A stretch of 28,073 nucleotides of DNA from Spongospora subterranea (Eukaryota > Endomyxa > Phytomyxea > Plasmodiophorida > Plasmodiophoridae), in NCBI GenBank assembly GCA_900404475.1, contig OUQQ01000136.1, positions 1 through 28,073 on the forward strand, read 5' to 3'. Positions 1-9,217 of this stretch are shown piece by piece. The position numbers were made by a program, and so were the translations under genes. The notes below the pieces were generated by a model that ran no database searches, had not been told where the DNA came from, and saw only the letters and a program-made list of their open reading frames with translations. Positions within the stretch are counted from its first letter, which is position 1, and the number at the start of each line of letters is the position of its first letter.

Positions 1-153
1 GCAATGGAATCGACCATGAAAATAGGTGGCTGTAACCGGTATGCGCTTGCTCACATTGGCAAAGACAAATTACGATTAGCTGGTAACCTGCCAATATCGT
101 TGATTTGCGACCAGCAAGCGATGGAGAATGCTAAACCATTACTGAATGGCTAG
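1..153 (+). CDS. Possible 3' end of a gene entering from the left edge
   Basis: One forward frame is open from base 1 to a TAG at 151-153 (50 codons), ending ...QQAMENAKPLLNG. I do not recognise the peptide. An open run of 50 codons is not rare by chance, and an intron could begin inside it (several GT dinucleotides, for example the GTAAC at about 32), so this is only a candidate terminal exon. Nothing on the minus strand looks better. The next recognisable gene on this strand starts at 1004. Confidence 0.2.
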   Translation, partial: AMESTMKIGGCNRYALAHIGKDKLRLAGNLPISLICDQQAMENAKPLLNG

Positions 154-543
154 GGCTGCAATGACAAAGAAATGGTCCAACTTGCTGATGTTCAAGCTTT
201 GTTTCTCCGATATGGTATCGGACTATCATTTCTGAACGGAGGGAGTAGTTTTTTTTGTAAATTTTAACAGACGCGACGATGAAAGTCTATCCGGCTCAAA
301 TTGCGAGATGTAAAAAATCCCAGTTCATCATCACAATATTATACTGACGAGCGTTCGTACAACTATAATTCGGCTCGGCGAGCTTTCTGAAAAATTTTCA
401 TCACATTCCATCCACCGTCTCGTGTTAAGGAAGCTCATTTGCGTATTGTTGTGTCGTTTCTTGACCAAAAATTTAGCAGTTGCACCTCAGCAAATGAATG
501 ACAATAATGATGGCGACGAACATCGGTTGATGGTGGTGATGTC
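154..543. other. No gene recognised
   Basis: AT-rich stretch with short broken frames on both strands, for example a 31-codon forward frame starting near 148. I see no RNA gene, repeat or conserved peptide. It probably holds the upstream region of whatever is transcribed towards 1004. Confidence 0.4.
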
Positions 544-1011
544 ATGCGAAAAATGAATCCAGACCAGAGTAAACAGCTAATTCTAATTACAACAGTAAAT
601 GGCGTCGCTCATCCACCAGCAGGTGGAGAAAATTCGAAACAGGGAATGCCAGCTCTAAGCGCCACGTACGACCGGTATATTGCCACGGTGGGTAAACCAG
701 GCCGGTCCCTGAAAATTCGCACCAGTGATAAACTACCCCAACTAGGCTACTTTGATTTTGCCAGCCTGCGAACCCTGTTGGTGTTGTTCGAGGAACTGGC
801 GTTCCTGACAGCAACCGCAGTTCGATCACACCGATCATTATCGAATGACGATGAAAATGGAGAACGAGTGAACGACACACCACGAGCCGAAACAAATTCC
901 GTACCTGGCAGTGGCACCCTTGACTGTCCGTGCGCACAAGGATTTTTCGACCTCAATCCATCAACATACAGAGGGGATACGCCTTCATCACTCGATCATT
1001 ATAATGGATGA
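544..1011 (+). CDS. Uncertain 155-aa open frame upstream of RECQL4
   Basis: A 155-codon ATG frame ends at 1011 and overlaps the RECQL4 start at 1004 by 8 bases. The product has no signal peptide, membrane segment or motif I can name; its middle (PALSATYDRYIATVGKPGR) looks protein-like, but two minus-strand frames over the same stretch are also open, so coding status is unclear. It could be a real small gene, a misread 5' leader of RECQL4, or chance. The RECQL4 N-terminus aligns with its family from 1004 onward, so this frame is not needed to complete that protein. Confidence 0.25.
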   Translation: MRKMNPDQSKQLILITTVNGVAHPPAGGENSKQGMPALSATYDRYIATVGKPGRSLKIRTSDKLPQLGYFDFASLRTLLVLFEELAFLTATAVRSHRSLSNDDENGERVNDTPRAETNSVPGSGTLDCPCAQGFFDLNPSTYRGDTPSSLDHYNG

Positions 1012-4000
1012 TGATGCAGCTAAGGAACGGAATGTGCTGAAACAGGATCTGAAAGCATGGGAAGGGCAATTCATGGCTGAAGCTGGCCGTCGTCCCAATG
1101 CGTCGGATATCAGAAACGATCCAATAGGTGAATTCTCGTTTGGTTCGAGAGGCCCAAGCTCTGCGTGATCATCGGGATTTTTCAGCGAAAAAATATCGAG
1201 CGTATGAGCTTTTGAAGAGGGAGCCGCCTGTTTCGCAGCCGAAAGAAACAGTTTCTAGGGAGCGCATTGACCGAATAAAAAAAGGAATGGTCCTTCTGGA
1301 TAGAACATTACCTCGGCATGGAACTCCTCAGATTCCTGACATCGCCTTGAACAGTTCCGAAACCCAGCAAAAGTGCACCTCCTGTTCATTATCCATCATT
1401 TTTTGACCCAGGTTGATTTGTTTCAGGTTATATAAGATCAATTCGCTGACAAAACACATGCGCGTTCCCTCTGATTCGACGCAACAGTTTAGGTTCAATC
1501 CCGAGCTAAATGTTCAGAAGAATCACGTCCGTCAGCGGAACATTTTCACTTTACCACATCGCTAATTAGGGATTAGAGTTTTGTACTGCCTCTGGATCTG
1601 TCGAAATCAAAGAAGAAGGAGTTCGCCGATTTTGATGTCGAATTTGAGAATATCCATGATCAGCATAGTTCAAACATCCACATACCTGAAACGAAGAGTC
1701 TAGGGGAAACAGCTGACAAACTAATCGCAGCATCCAAAAACAAACAGGTTCCGGTTGCTGCAAAAACGCCCTTAGATGATGTTTCCCCAACTCGCGGACG
1801 CAAAATTGATAAACAGCCAGCCTCGCAAAGGAATCGCGCACCTTCGAAAAAAGTGAGAATCGTTTCAAATTAGTGCTGGGTTACCTAAAACTACTTCAGG
1901 TGCGCCTTTCGTTAACGGATAACTATGTGAAATATGATTTGAAGCATTCTTGGAAAAGTAAAGGAAATGGAACCAAAAAAAGAAAGAAAGCTGGTGATTG
2001 GAAATCTCCAAGGGTTAGTGCTGTCGTTCATCAGTTGAGCTTTGTTGACCTATATGCAAGGCGTATATGTTTGAGCAAAAGCGCAAAAGAAAAGAAGTTG
2101 GTGTGAGTTTATACAGCTCAATATGACGTTCACCGTCTATTACAGGAATATAATGCGGCCCTGTACACTGAGAATCTTGAAGACAACGTTAGAGACCATG
2201 AAATATCCCAAAAATCGTACTTCATTGTCACCGTGTTTGCTATTTCACAACTTAAACTCCTCTTTCAGGGATAATCTACGTTCTAATTTTCCAAATGATG
2301 TTGACCACGAAAATGATATGATGCATCCCGACTTTAAACCCCCCGCATCGGTATATGGTTGTAGGAAAATCGGGTTATTGTTTAATCTTAATTTAGGCAA
2401 AGCCCCCTCAAAAACAACCTTTGATTGACACGAACCAAGGATTTGTCTACGATGGAGAGTTGACCCTCAGTGCAGCCTCACAAGTCTTAAGGGAAAAGTT
2501 TGGATTCTCTTCATTTCGGCAGGGGCAGTTTGAAGCAATTGAGCGCATCTTCAATAAGAAATCAACACTCGTCGGTATGTGATTTCTGTAGAAGACATCT
2601 TGGTACCGACGAAACAATAGTAACCTACTGTTTTGTTGCAGTGCTGCCCACTGGCGCCGGTAAGACGCTGATATATCAGCTCGCTGCATCTATGCTCCCT
2701 GGCCTAGTGCTAGTTATCACACCATTGCTGTCACTAATGAAAGATCAGTTGCAACGCCTTCCTGGTTTTATTGTTGGTAAATTGGCGCCGCCATTTTTAC
2801 ACGATTTTTGTGTTGATCAATTTTTCAGGCGCAATCTGGTCCAGTAATGAAAGCATCGTTGAGGTTGACAATTTGATTAGGCGCCTGCGCCGCAATGAAA
2901 TCAAAATTCTGTTCATTTCTCCTGAACGACTCCATACTTCTGGGTTTCAGCGAATTATTAGGTCCATCACGCATTGATTGACTCGAGCGTGTGGGGTTCA
3001 CACAGTTTCAGGACACTACCAGCTCCTGGCGTTTCGTTTGTCTCTGTCGATGAAGCACATTGCGTCAGTGTTTACATGATTATGTTTGTCATGTTATCTC
3101 ATTTCTGGCTATAGGTATCGCATTGGTAGGGTCTTACCTCGGTTGTTCTGCTCTGTTAATCTAATTTAGGTCTCATAATTTTCGACCATCATTTCTGCGC
3201 ATCAATTCTATTCTAACACAAAATCTCGGAGAATGCTGCATCCTCGCTCTTACTGCTACTGCAACACAACAAACCGTTGACTCAGTGTAATTCCTTTAAA
3301 CGCTGGCCAATATTGCCTTTTCTGAGCCGGTTATATATTTCCGTTTCGCAGATGTTCCTCGTTGTCAATTGATGGTGAAACCGGTGTCATTGCAACAGAT
3401 ATTAGCCGAAGTAACCTTTTCCTTAGCGTGTCCAGAGATCATGATCGGTATAATTTAATTGCAACAACTTTTATTCTTGCATGACCGGGTTCGCTGTCAG
3501 GTTTGCGGCATTAGTTCTGCTTTTAGATTCGGAGCGCTTCAAGTCTCTGTCGTCAATAATCATATACGTCCATCAGCAAAGAACTGCAGACGAAGTGCTA
3601 ACGAGCTCCCAAGATTTAACTTTTTCAGTCGCTGATTCTGTACTAGGTAATGTTTCGCCTGAGAAGTCAAGGTCTCGATGCGACAAGCTACCATGCTGGG
3701 AAGGACGCCAAGACGCGTCGCATTGTTCAAGAGCAATTTATGAGTGGAAAGGTTGGGTCTGTCCTTGATTGTCAAATCATTATACTTAATGGCTTTCATA
3801 GATTCGTATCATATGCGCCACCATTGCATTCGGTAAATATCCTTGTTTTCATTGTGTTTGCTAAAAACCAGTTTCAGGGATGGGATTGGACAAGAGCGAT
3901 GTTAGAGCCGTGATTCATTTTAATACTCCACAGTCGATGGAGAATTATGTGCAAGTAGCACATATATGCACCGTTCCCTGCCCTGTATTAATGCATTTTC

Positions 4001-5534
4001 AGGAAATCGGTCGTGCTGGTCGAGATGGTTTGCCAGCACAATGTCACGCATTCTATGATGAAGATGACGCAGATCGTTACCGATCTCTGTCTCACTCCAA
4101 CGGAATCGATAAGTCTCAGGTGTCACCAAGTATTGATGCTGTTTTTCCAGTAGATCTTACAGTTGATAAGGTTTTCGAAATGCTGAGCCTAATATTTGCT
4201 GAGCCGACCAATGGTCAGCGTCCCAACATCATTGCATTATCCAAGGACCACCTGATTGAAAGTTTCGACGTGCGAGATGAAGTTATCGAAACTCTTTTAA
4301 CGTTTTTAGAACTGCGATCTAGGTTGTTAATCGATGATTGGCCATCGGAAACCTCCTGCTGATAATTTTGTTTAGGCCTTCTTATATCCGAACATTGGCG
4401 AATCTTCACAGAATATGCAGTTTATCTTTCTGCAAGACAAGCCCCGAAATTCTTGCTGCTGCAAACCACATTCTCGCTTATATCTTGGAATATAGTAAAT
4501 TTAGCTCTGGTTTTTATCAGGCAATGAACTTTGTTCACCTTTTCACATACTTTTTTGTAACGGTGTTGGCGTACATAGGTAGATATTACAGCCATTGCGA
4601 ATTCGATGAATGTGAAAATTAGCGAGGTCCAGCATACGCTGTTGACGCTAAAGAGTTTGGGGGAAGCGCAGCTTATCTGGAAGGTACTTTTTATCACAAC
4701 CTCGAGAGGCAAAAAACTGAAATTTGATTTGAAGGATCTATCATTCTGTATGGAGACGTTGCATTATCCGGAATCAATATCCGATCTAGCTCGTGAGGTC
4801 GTTGATTTTTTCGAGTAATTTCACATCACTGTACCATGGCAACAGATTTACTCTCCTCAGGCTGTGCGAATCGAATACCTTACGTAAAATTGATATCATT
4901 TCGCAAATTTTGAAATCGGTCGCCACTGAGAAATGCCTTGAGCAAAATCCAGGTATTTTTCGTTGTGTTTTATTTGAGAGTGTTTTCCTATTTTATATAA
5001 GGTGTACAAGCACGCCTTCAGCACATGATTTCTGTGTATTTCGAGTGCCACAGTGATGATGAACTGCTTTCGGAGGCCGAAAAATCGCTGCCTGAGTATG
5101 AAACGCTTGAAATTTTACGACGCGATCGTCAGAGACCCGAGCACCTTGTCGGAGACGCAAAGGTCCTCATTCTTCAATGGAAGCACAAACTATCTCGTCC
5201 AAGACAGGTACTTTGGTTTGCGTTTTATAAACACTAGTAATATTTGAAATAGGTTGCGCGAATCCTTCATGGCATGTCGTCGCCTTTATTTGGGTATAAG
5301 GAATGGAGCAAATGTTCTTGCTGGGGCAAATATATCTCATACCCGTTTAACAAAGTTCTTGCTGAAGTAGAATTGATCATGAATCCACCATCTGCAGAAC
5401 AAAAACAACCTGCTCTTAAAAAGCCTTCAAGATCGAGCTCATGTTCTGAATCTGATGATGATGGTGTTGAAGGCGATTCAAGTGATTCCTCAGAATCACA
5501 GCAAGGTCACAGCAAATTCAATGTTGATCGATAA
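1004..5534 (+). CDS. RECQL4: RecQ4-type DNA helicase with Sld2-like N-terminus (26 exons, 1076 aa)
   Basis: Predicted replication-initiation and repair helicase of the nucleus. Exons by my model: 1004-1127, 1186-1372, 1427-1526, 1577-1852, 1900-2013, 2061-2102, 2146-2216, 2269-2350, 2397-2574, 2642-2776, 2829-2961, 3012-3063, 3115-3125, 3170-3286, 3352-3447, 3501-3594, 3647-3751, 3802-3832, 3878-3954, 4003-4322, 4376-4509, 4592-4683, 4735-4814, 4861-4952, 5002-5207, 5253-5534; total 3231 nt, in frame. Residues 1-60 carry the Sld2/RecQ4 signature ([20 protein letters not shown], then [12 protein letters not shown] across intron 1). Helicase motifs follow: Walker A LPTGAGKT (Lys about 399), DEAH (about 494-497), [29 protein letters not shown] and GRAGRDG (about 678-684). 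The C-terminal RecQ4 block ([14 protein letters not shown], then the tryptophan-rich segment) matches RECQL4, not BLM or WRN; no RQC or HRDC domain is seen. The tail is acidic and serine-rich. Introns are 43-82 bp. It converges on the channel gene, ending 64 bp away. Confidence 0.93.
3115..3125 (+). other. 11-nt micro-exon of RECQL4
   Basis: The DEAH exon ends at TGC (3063), and the downstream exon begins G-TCT-CAT at 3170. The 11 bases 3115-3125, bounded by ATAG and GTAGGG, join them in frame to read DEAHC-VSHW-SHNFRP, which matches the conserved RecQ segment after motif II. Flanking introns are 51 bp (3064-3114) and 44 bp (3126-3169). Skipping it would shift the frame. Confidence 0.8.
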
Positions 5535-5598
5535 CAAGTGCCACATCATTTCAAATATCTATCACAGTACATAATTTATGGTTATATTTATTCTTATG

Positions 5599-8500
5599 TT
5601 ATTCTCTACGTTTTGTCGAAGACCATTGGGTCGCTGTAAGCGATCTTATTTTCTGACTGTATCCTTGGGCCTTAAGGATATCCAACAGCGTCTGGTACGT
5701 CGATGGTCTGTCGAAACAGAGTATTAAATCTCTCTCACAGCGAATATCTGTAGCTATCATCATATCGTTTTCTGGTGCCTCCACTGCCACTAAATGAATG
5801 CAGTCGTACCTAAGCGACAATACGTCATTCAGCTAATCTTGATCCACATCATTCACGATTTTCCTACCGAATATCCACATCTGTGACCAGAATTTTGGAG
5901 ATGGTCACGCTTTTGTAAACGGTCTGGAACACCCTGATCGGATGCTCAGAGTGTTTAGATGCATACAGGCAAATCGTGGATGGGTATCCTGTCGATAATA
6001 TCCCGAAATAGCTCACGAATGTGCTTGTTCCACGGATCAGTAATGATCCAGAATACGCTGGCGTTTTCCCGTTCAACAATTTCGCCATTGCCGCAGGACC
6101 TAGAAGTGAATTCAGAGCACTGACGAACTTCCTCTGAACACCGTCACCAGAATTCTGTGGATCAGATGCGTTCAATGCGCGGAGACGATAGTAGCCCGCC
6201 TCGGTGTTCTCGAAATATTCGAAGTTTTTCGTGTTCTGAATGGCGCTGAAGTCGATCAAACGCTGCGCCAATTCCTGAGCATTGTCCTCGGCTTTGGCCA
6301 TGGAAACTGGGTCAGGCGAAATGTCGTCCGTGCTCAACAGGAACTGAATCAACGAGTGAGCGCTGATCAGATTCGCTTCCCTCTGTCAACGGATTTACTG
6401 TTCGCCCACAACGGAATGCAGGTTCGTGAGTTTACCTGAAACGCTCGATCTGTCACTAATCTGTGCAATAGCTCGTTGATGAACTTATGGTCTTCGACCA
6501 CAATCGTGCTCAATGTGAGCACTGCAACATCGGACGTTGCCATCCTGTCAACATAACTTCCCACTCTGTAGAACTGGAGCGCGTCCGCGAACTTCTCTGC
6601 TGTGGCGCCATCGTCGTCCTCGTTTACCGACCGAATCATTCCTGGGAAATTTCGAACGCCATTCTCAGAACGATATCTGATCCCAAAAATTTGCTGATAC
6701 TTGCCTTTCTCCAGCAACGCGATTCCAATTGCAACAGCGTCTTCGCGATTATCAGCATACCCTAATCGTTAACTCAACGCAAGCCGGGGAGACGATCTGG
6801 TAAGGGGTCCTGGGAACCTTTGTTGATCACCCAGTTGACCAGTTCCGATCCAACAAAACACGCCTCGTACAACGTGAAGTTGTAGGTTCTGTTGGCGATC
6901 AGTCGCGTCTCCTCGATTTTCTCGATCACCTCTTGCAGCGTCTGCTGCATGCTGCGCTGGGTCTTGTCCAGACGCTTGACGCGCTGCGCCGCCAACAGCC
7001 TCATTCTCTCACCGAATATCGGATACAACCTGGTGCCAGATATTAAACAAAGTTTCCACCCACACCTCATCACCAATCATACGTGAACATGTGCATTAAT
7101 TTTGTTTTCGATATAGAGAGCGCATGGCAGCACGTCTCGGCTCGAATCGACGCGCGTCTGATCGGCGAACTGGTGAGCAGAGCGCATTCACCAAAGAAAG
7201 ACCCAGTTCCGATCAACTACAAACACCAAACCCGTCAACGAACAACACCCGTTTCCACACAGCAATATTCGCATTCAGACTTTGAATGGTTTCGTGGAGA
7301 TATCTTCATCCAAGATAACGGATAATACCCCTCTCGTGACGAAATACATCTTCCCGTTCGTCATCTGACCCCGGCGAACCACGAACTCAGACGCCGGAAA
7401 CACCTTCGGCGAAACGCTCAGCGATCAACGTATATTTTGAACTTTTCATGACTATCACCTCGTATTCAAGATTGGGCATGAAATCGTAGATGAACCGGTC
7501 GGATACGCCCTGGAATATCGGCATGTTCTTGATCACATTCCGGCACAGTTCGATCATGATCTTCGTGCGCAATGACGACGGCAACGCCTGCAACGCTTTC
7601 TTCGGGACAATCCCTCTCATGGTCGACCAGACGCTGTCGAAATACACTCGCGTACGATCCTTCAGATCCTGCAATCAACACACGTTGCGTTTAGATCCTT
7701 CTGTTTCAACGAACTTTCGTCAACTTTTCAGAAAAGGCAAGCGTTCCCAACGTTGTTTGTTTGTTCAGTTTTCTCTGGTTTCGTCATTTACGAGCAGAAC
7801 GTTCGTCAACCGGAATTACGGTGAGTGTTCGTGGGGATAACAACAACGTTGGGTTCTTGTGTCTGGTTAATGAACTTACTTCTGGGGCGTTGGTGAACTC
7901 CAAGAATCGCATAGCGGACGCCATATCTCTGGAGAAGCTGCCTTCGAGCGAGTTTCGTTCGGTGATGTAGGATGCGAGGGAGGCGATGCAGACGGCCATC
8001 ATCAGGACCCCGATCATGTACATCAACATCGCCATGATCTATACCCAGGGGCGGCACACGTTCTCAATAATCCCATCGTGGTGGCGACCCAGTCGTCGCC
8101 AACAAAGCAACGCCGATCACCATTTGCCCATTGGTCCTCGGGTCGAGGCCGGTGCCGCCCAGACCCGTTAGCGCATTGATCACCAGGATCAACGATTGCG
8201 TGTAGGTCAGCGACAGCGACGACGCTTCCGGAGGGAACGCAAAACTGTGCAGCATCGTCATGACGTGCGTCAACAGGACGAACTTGAACATGACGCTCGT
8301 GAACATCAGTAGCGCGTTCGATTTTAGAAAACGATGGTTACGGAAGACGATCGCCGTCACGGTTTCTAGGCGGAAATCAGTTCCCCCCAAGCCGGTTGCA
8401 AAACCGTTCTCGAACCTAAACGTAAAAAGCGAATCGAGCGCATGTAGACGTTCAATGCAACACCTGAATCGGAAGAAAACGGTGAGGTGTGTCGGTGCTG

Positions 8501-9062
8501 GAATTGGATTTGTTGCCGCTGACCGTTGATCGAGATTCCGAAGACGAACCAGTCGATCGGCATCGAGGCGGCGGCGTGGATCGGCAGATGAGCGCGGTGA
8601 TAGCGTTGGATGGCGCTCGCTTGGGCCTCTTCCGACGCGTCCGCACGATGTTCTCCTGAATTCGATATTCGGTGTCAGATGCGGGTTTGGCAGCAGAAGT
8701 TTGGAGGGCGGAGAATAACCGCTCAATGCTAGAGGATACAGCGAACGGATGACGATATCGACCACGAGGACGATGTCGAACAGGACGTCGAACAGAATGA
8801 AGGCCCAGTGATTGGCTTGGGCGTTGAGGGCCCCGGCGCGGATCGGGACCACGACGAAGTTGTAGAGGATGGTGACGATCAGGAGCAGCTCCCAGTGTCG
8901 AACGATGGCGATTGAAGATGGCAACGCTGAGCGCATTGGGGGTCAGTACAATTGTGATCCACACGATTATTGTCACAACACTCGCGAACCTGTGTCGACA
9001 TCAGGTAACAGCCGGAATTGGGATCCGATGGAGCTCTTTCGGCTACCATAAACGTCGGGCAT
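5599..9062 (-). CDS. CNG/HCN-like channel (channel A) with tandem C-terminal DEP domains (15 exons, 837 aa)
   Basis: Predicted six-transmembrane cation channel with a cytosolic cyclic-nucleotide-binding domain. Exons, reading down: 9062-8990, 8926-8720, 8655-8524, 8463-8416, 8365-8112, 8038-7880, 7668-7453, 7403-7281, 7216-7083, 7029-6818, 6761-6436, 6382-6187, 6133-5967, 5923-5868, 5809-5599; 2514 nt, in frame. S1 about residues 34-55 (HWELLLIVTILYNFVVVPIR), S2, S3 (LPIHAAASMPIDWFVFG), S4 with spaced arginines (YMRSIRFLRL), S5, a short turret, pore helix and filter TGLGGT (about 220-225, where CNG channels have TTIGET), S6 (MLMYMIGVLMMAV), C-linker, then the CNBD with FFGECALLTSSPIRRASIRA, keeping the family's ligand-binding Gly-Glu and arginine. 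Two DEP domains follow (about 490-610 and 620-695; FVGSELVNWVINKG and LISAHSLIQFLL), then about 140 residues I do not recognise. One intron is long (7669-7879). Start Met at 9062 is the first ATG in frame after channel B. Confidence 0.88.
5967..6382 (-). other. Second DEP domain and start of unknown C-terminal domain of channel A
   Basis: Exon 12 (6382-6187) encodes REANLISAHSLIQFLL through FEYFENTEAGYY, a DEP fold. Read without splicing, its frame runs on for about 60 codons, but the following exons then do not join. Placing an intron at 6134-6186 (starts GTCTCC, ends GTGTTCAG) puts exon 13 in the frame reading VFWIITDPWNKHIRELFRDI, which continues through 5923-5868 and 5809-5599 to the stop. 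The tail includes ILVTDVDIRYDCIHLVAVEA and looks like a compact beta-rich domain; I cannot name it. Confidence 0.7.
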
Positions 9063-9217
9063 GGGTGTCTCGGATGTTCTCCTGGACGACCACCACCGAG
9101 AACAACAATTAGAAACAGGTCCCAGCTTACCGACAATCGTCGAATTGTTCCAAGTGTTTGTCGCAGAGCAATCAATGGCGATGTTGTTGTTTGTGTTCTC
9201 TGATGTTGTGTCATTGT
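9063..9217 (-). promoter_or_regulatory. Spacer between channel B stop and channel A start
   Basis: Only 155 bp separate the TGA of the upstream channel (9218-9220) from the ATG of channel A (9062). It must hold the 3' end of one transcript and the promoter of the next, unless both are transcribed together. I see no TATA box or other motif I trust. Confidence 0.35.

Noticed and set aside
6120..6186. Reading exon 12 of channel A straight through into RALNASDPQNSG and onward
   Set aside because: The extended frame does not connect to the final exons, whereas an intron at 6134-6186 gives one frame continuous to the stop with protein-like sequence.
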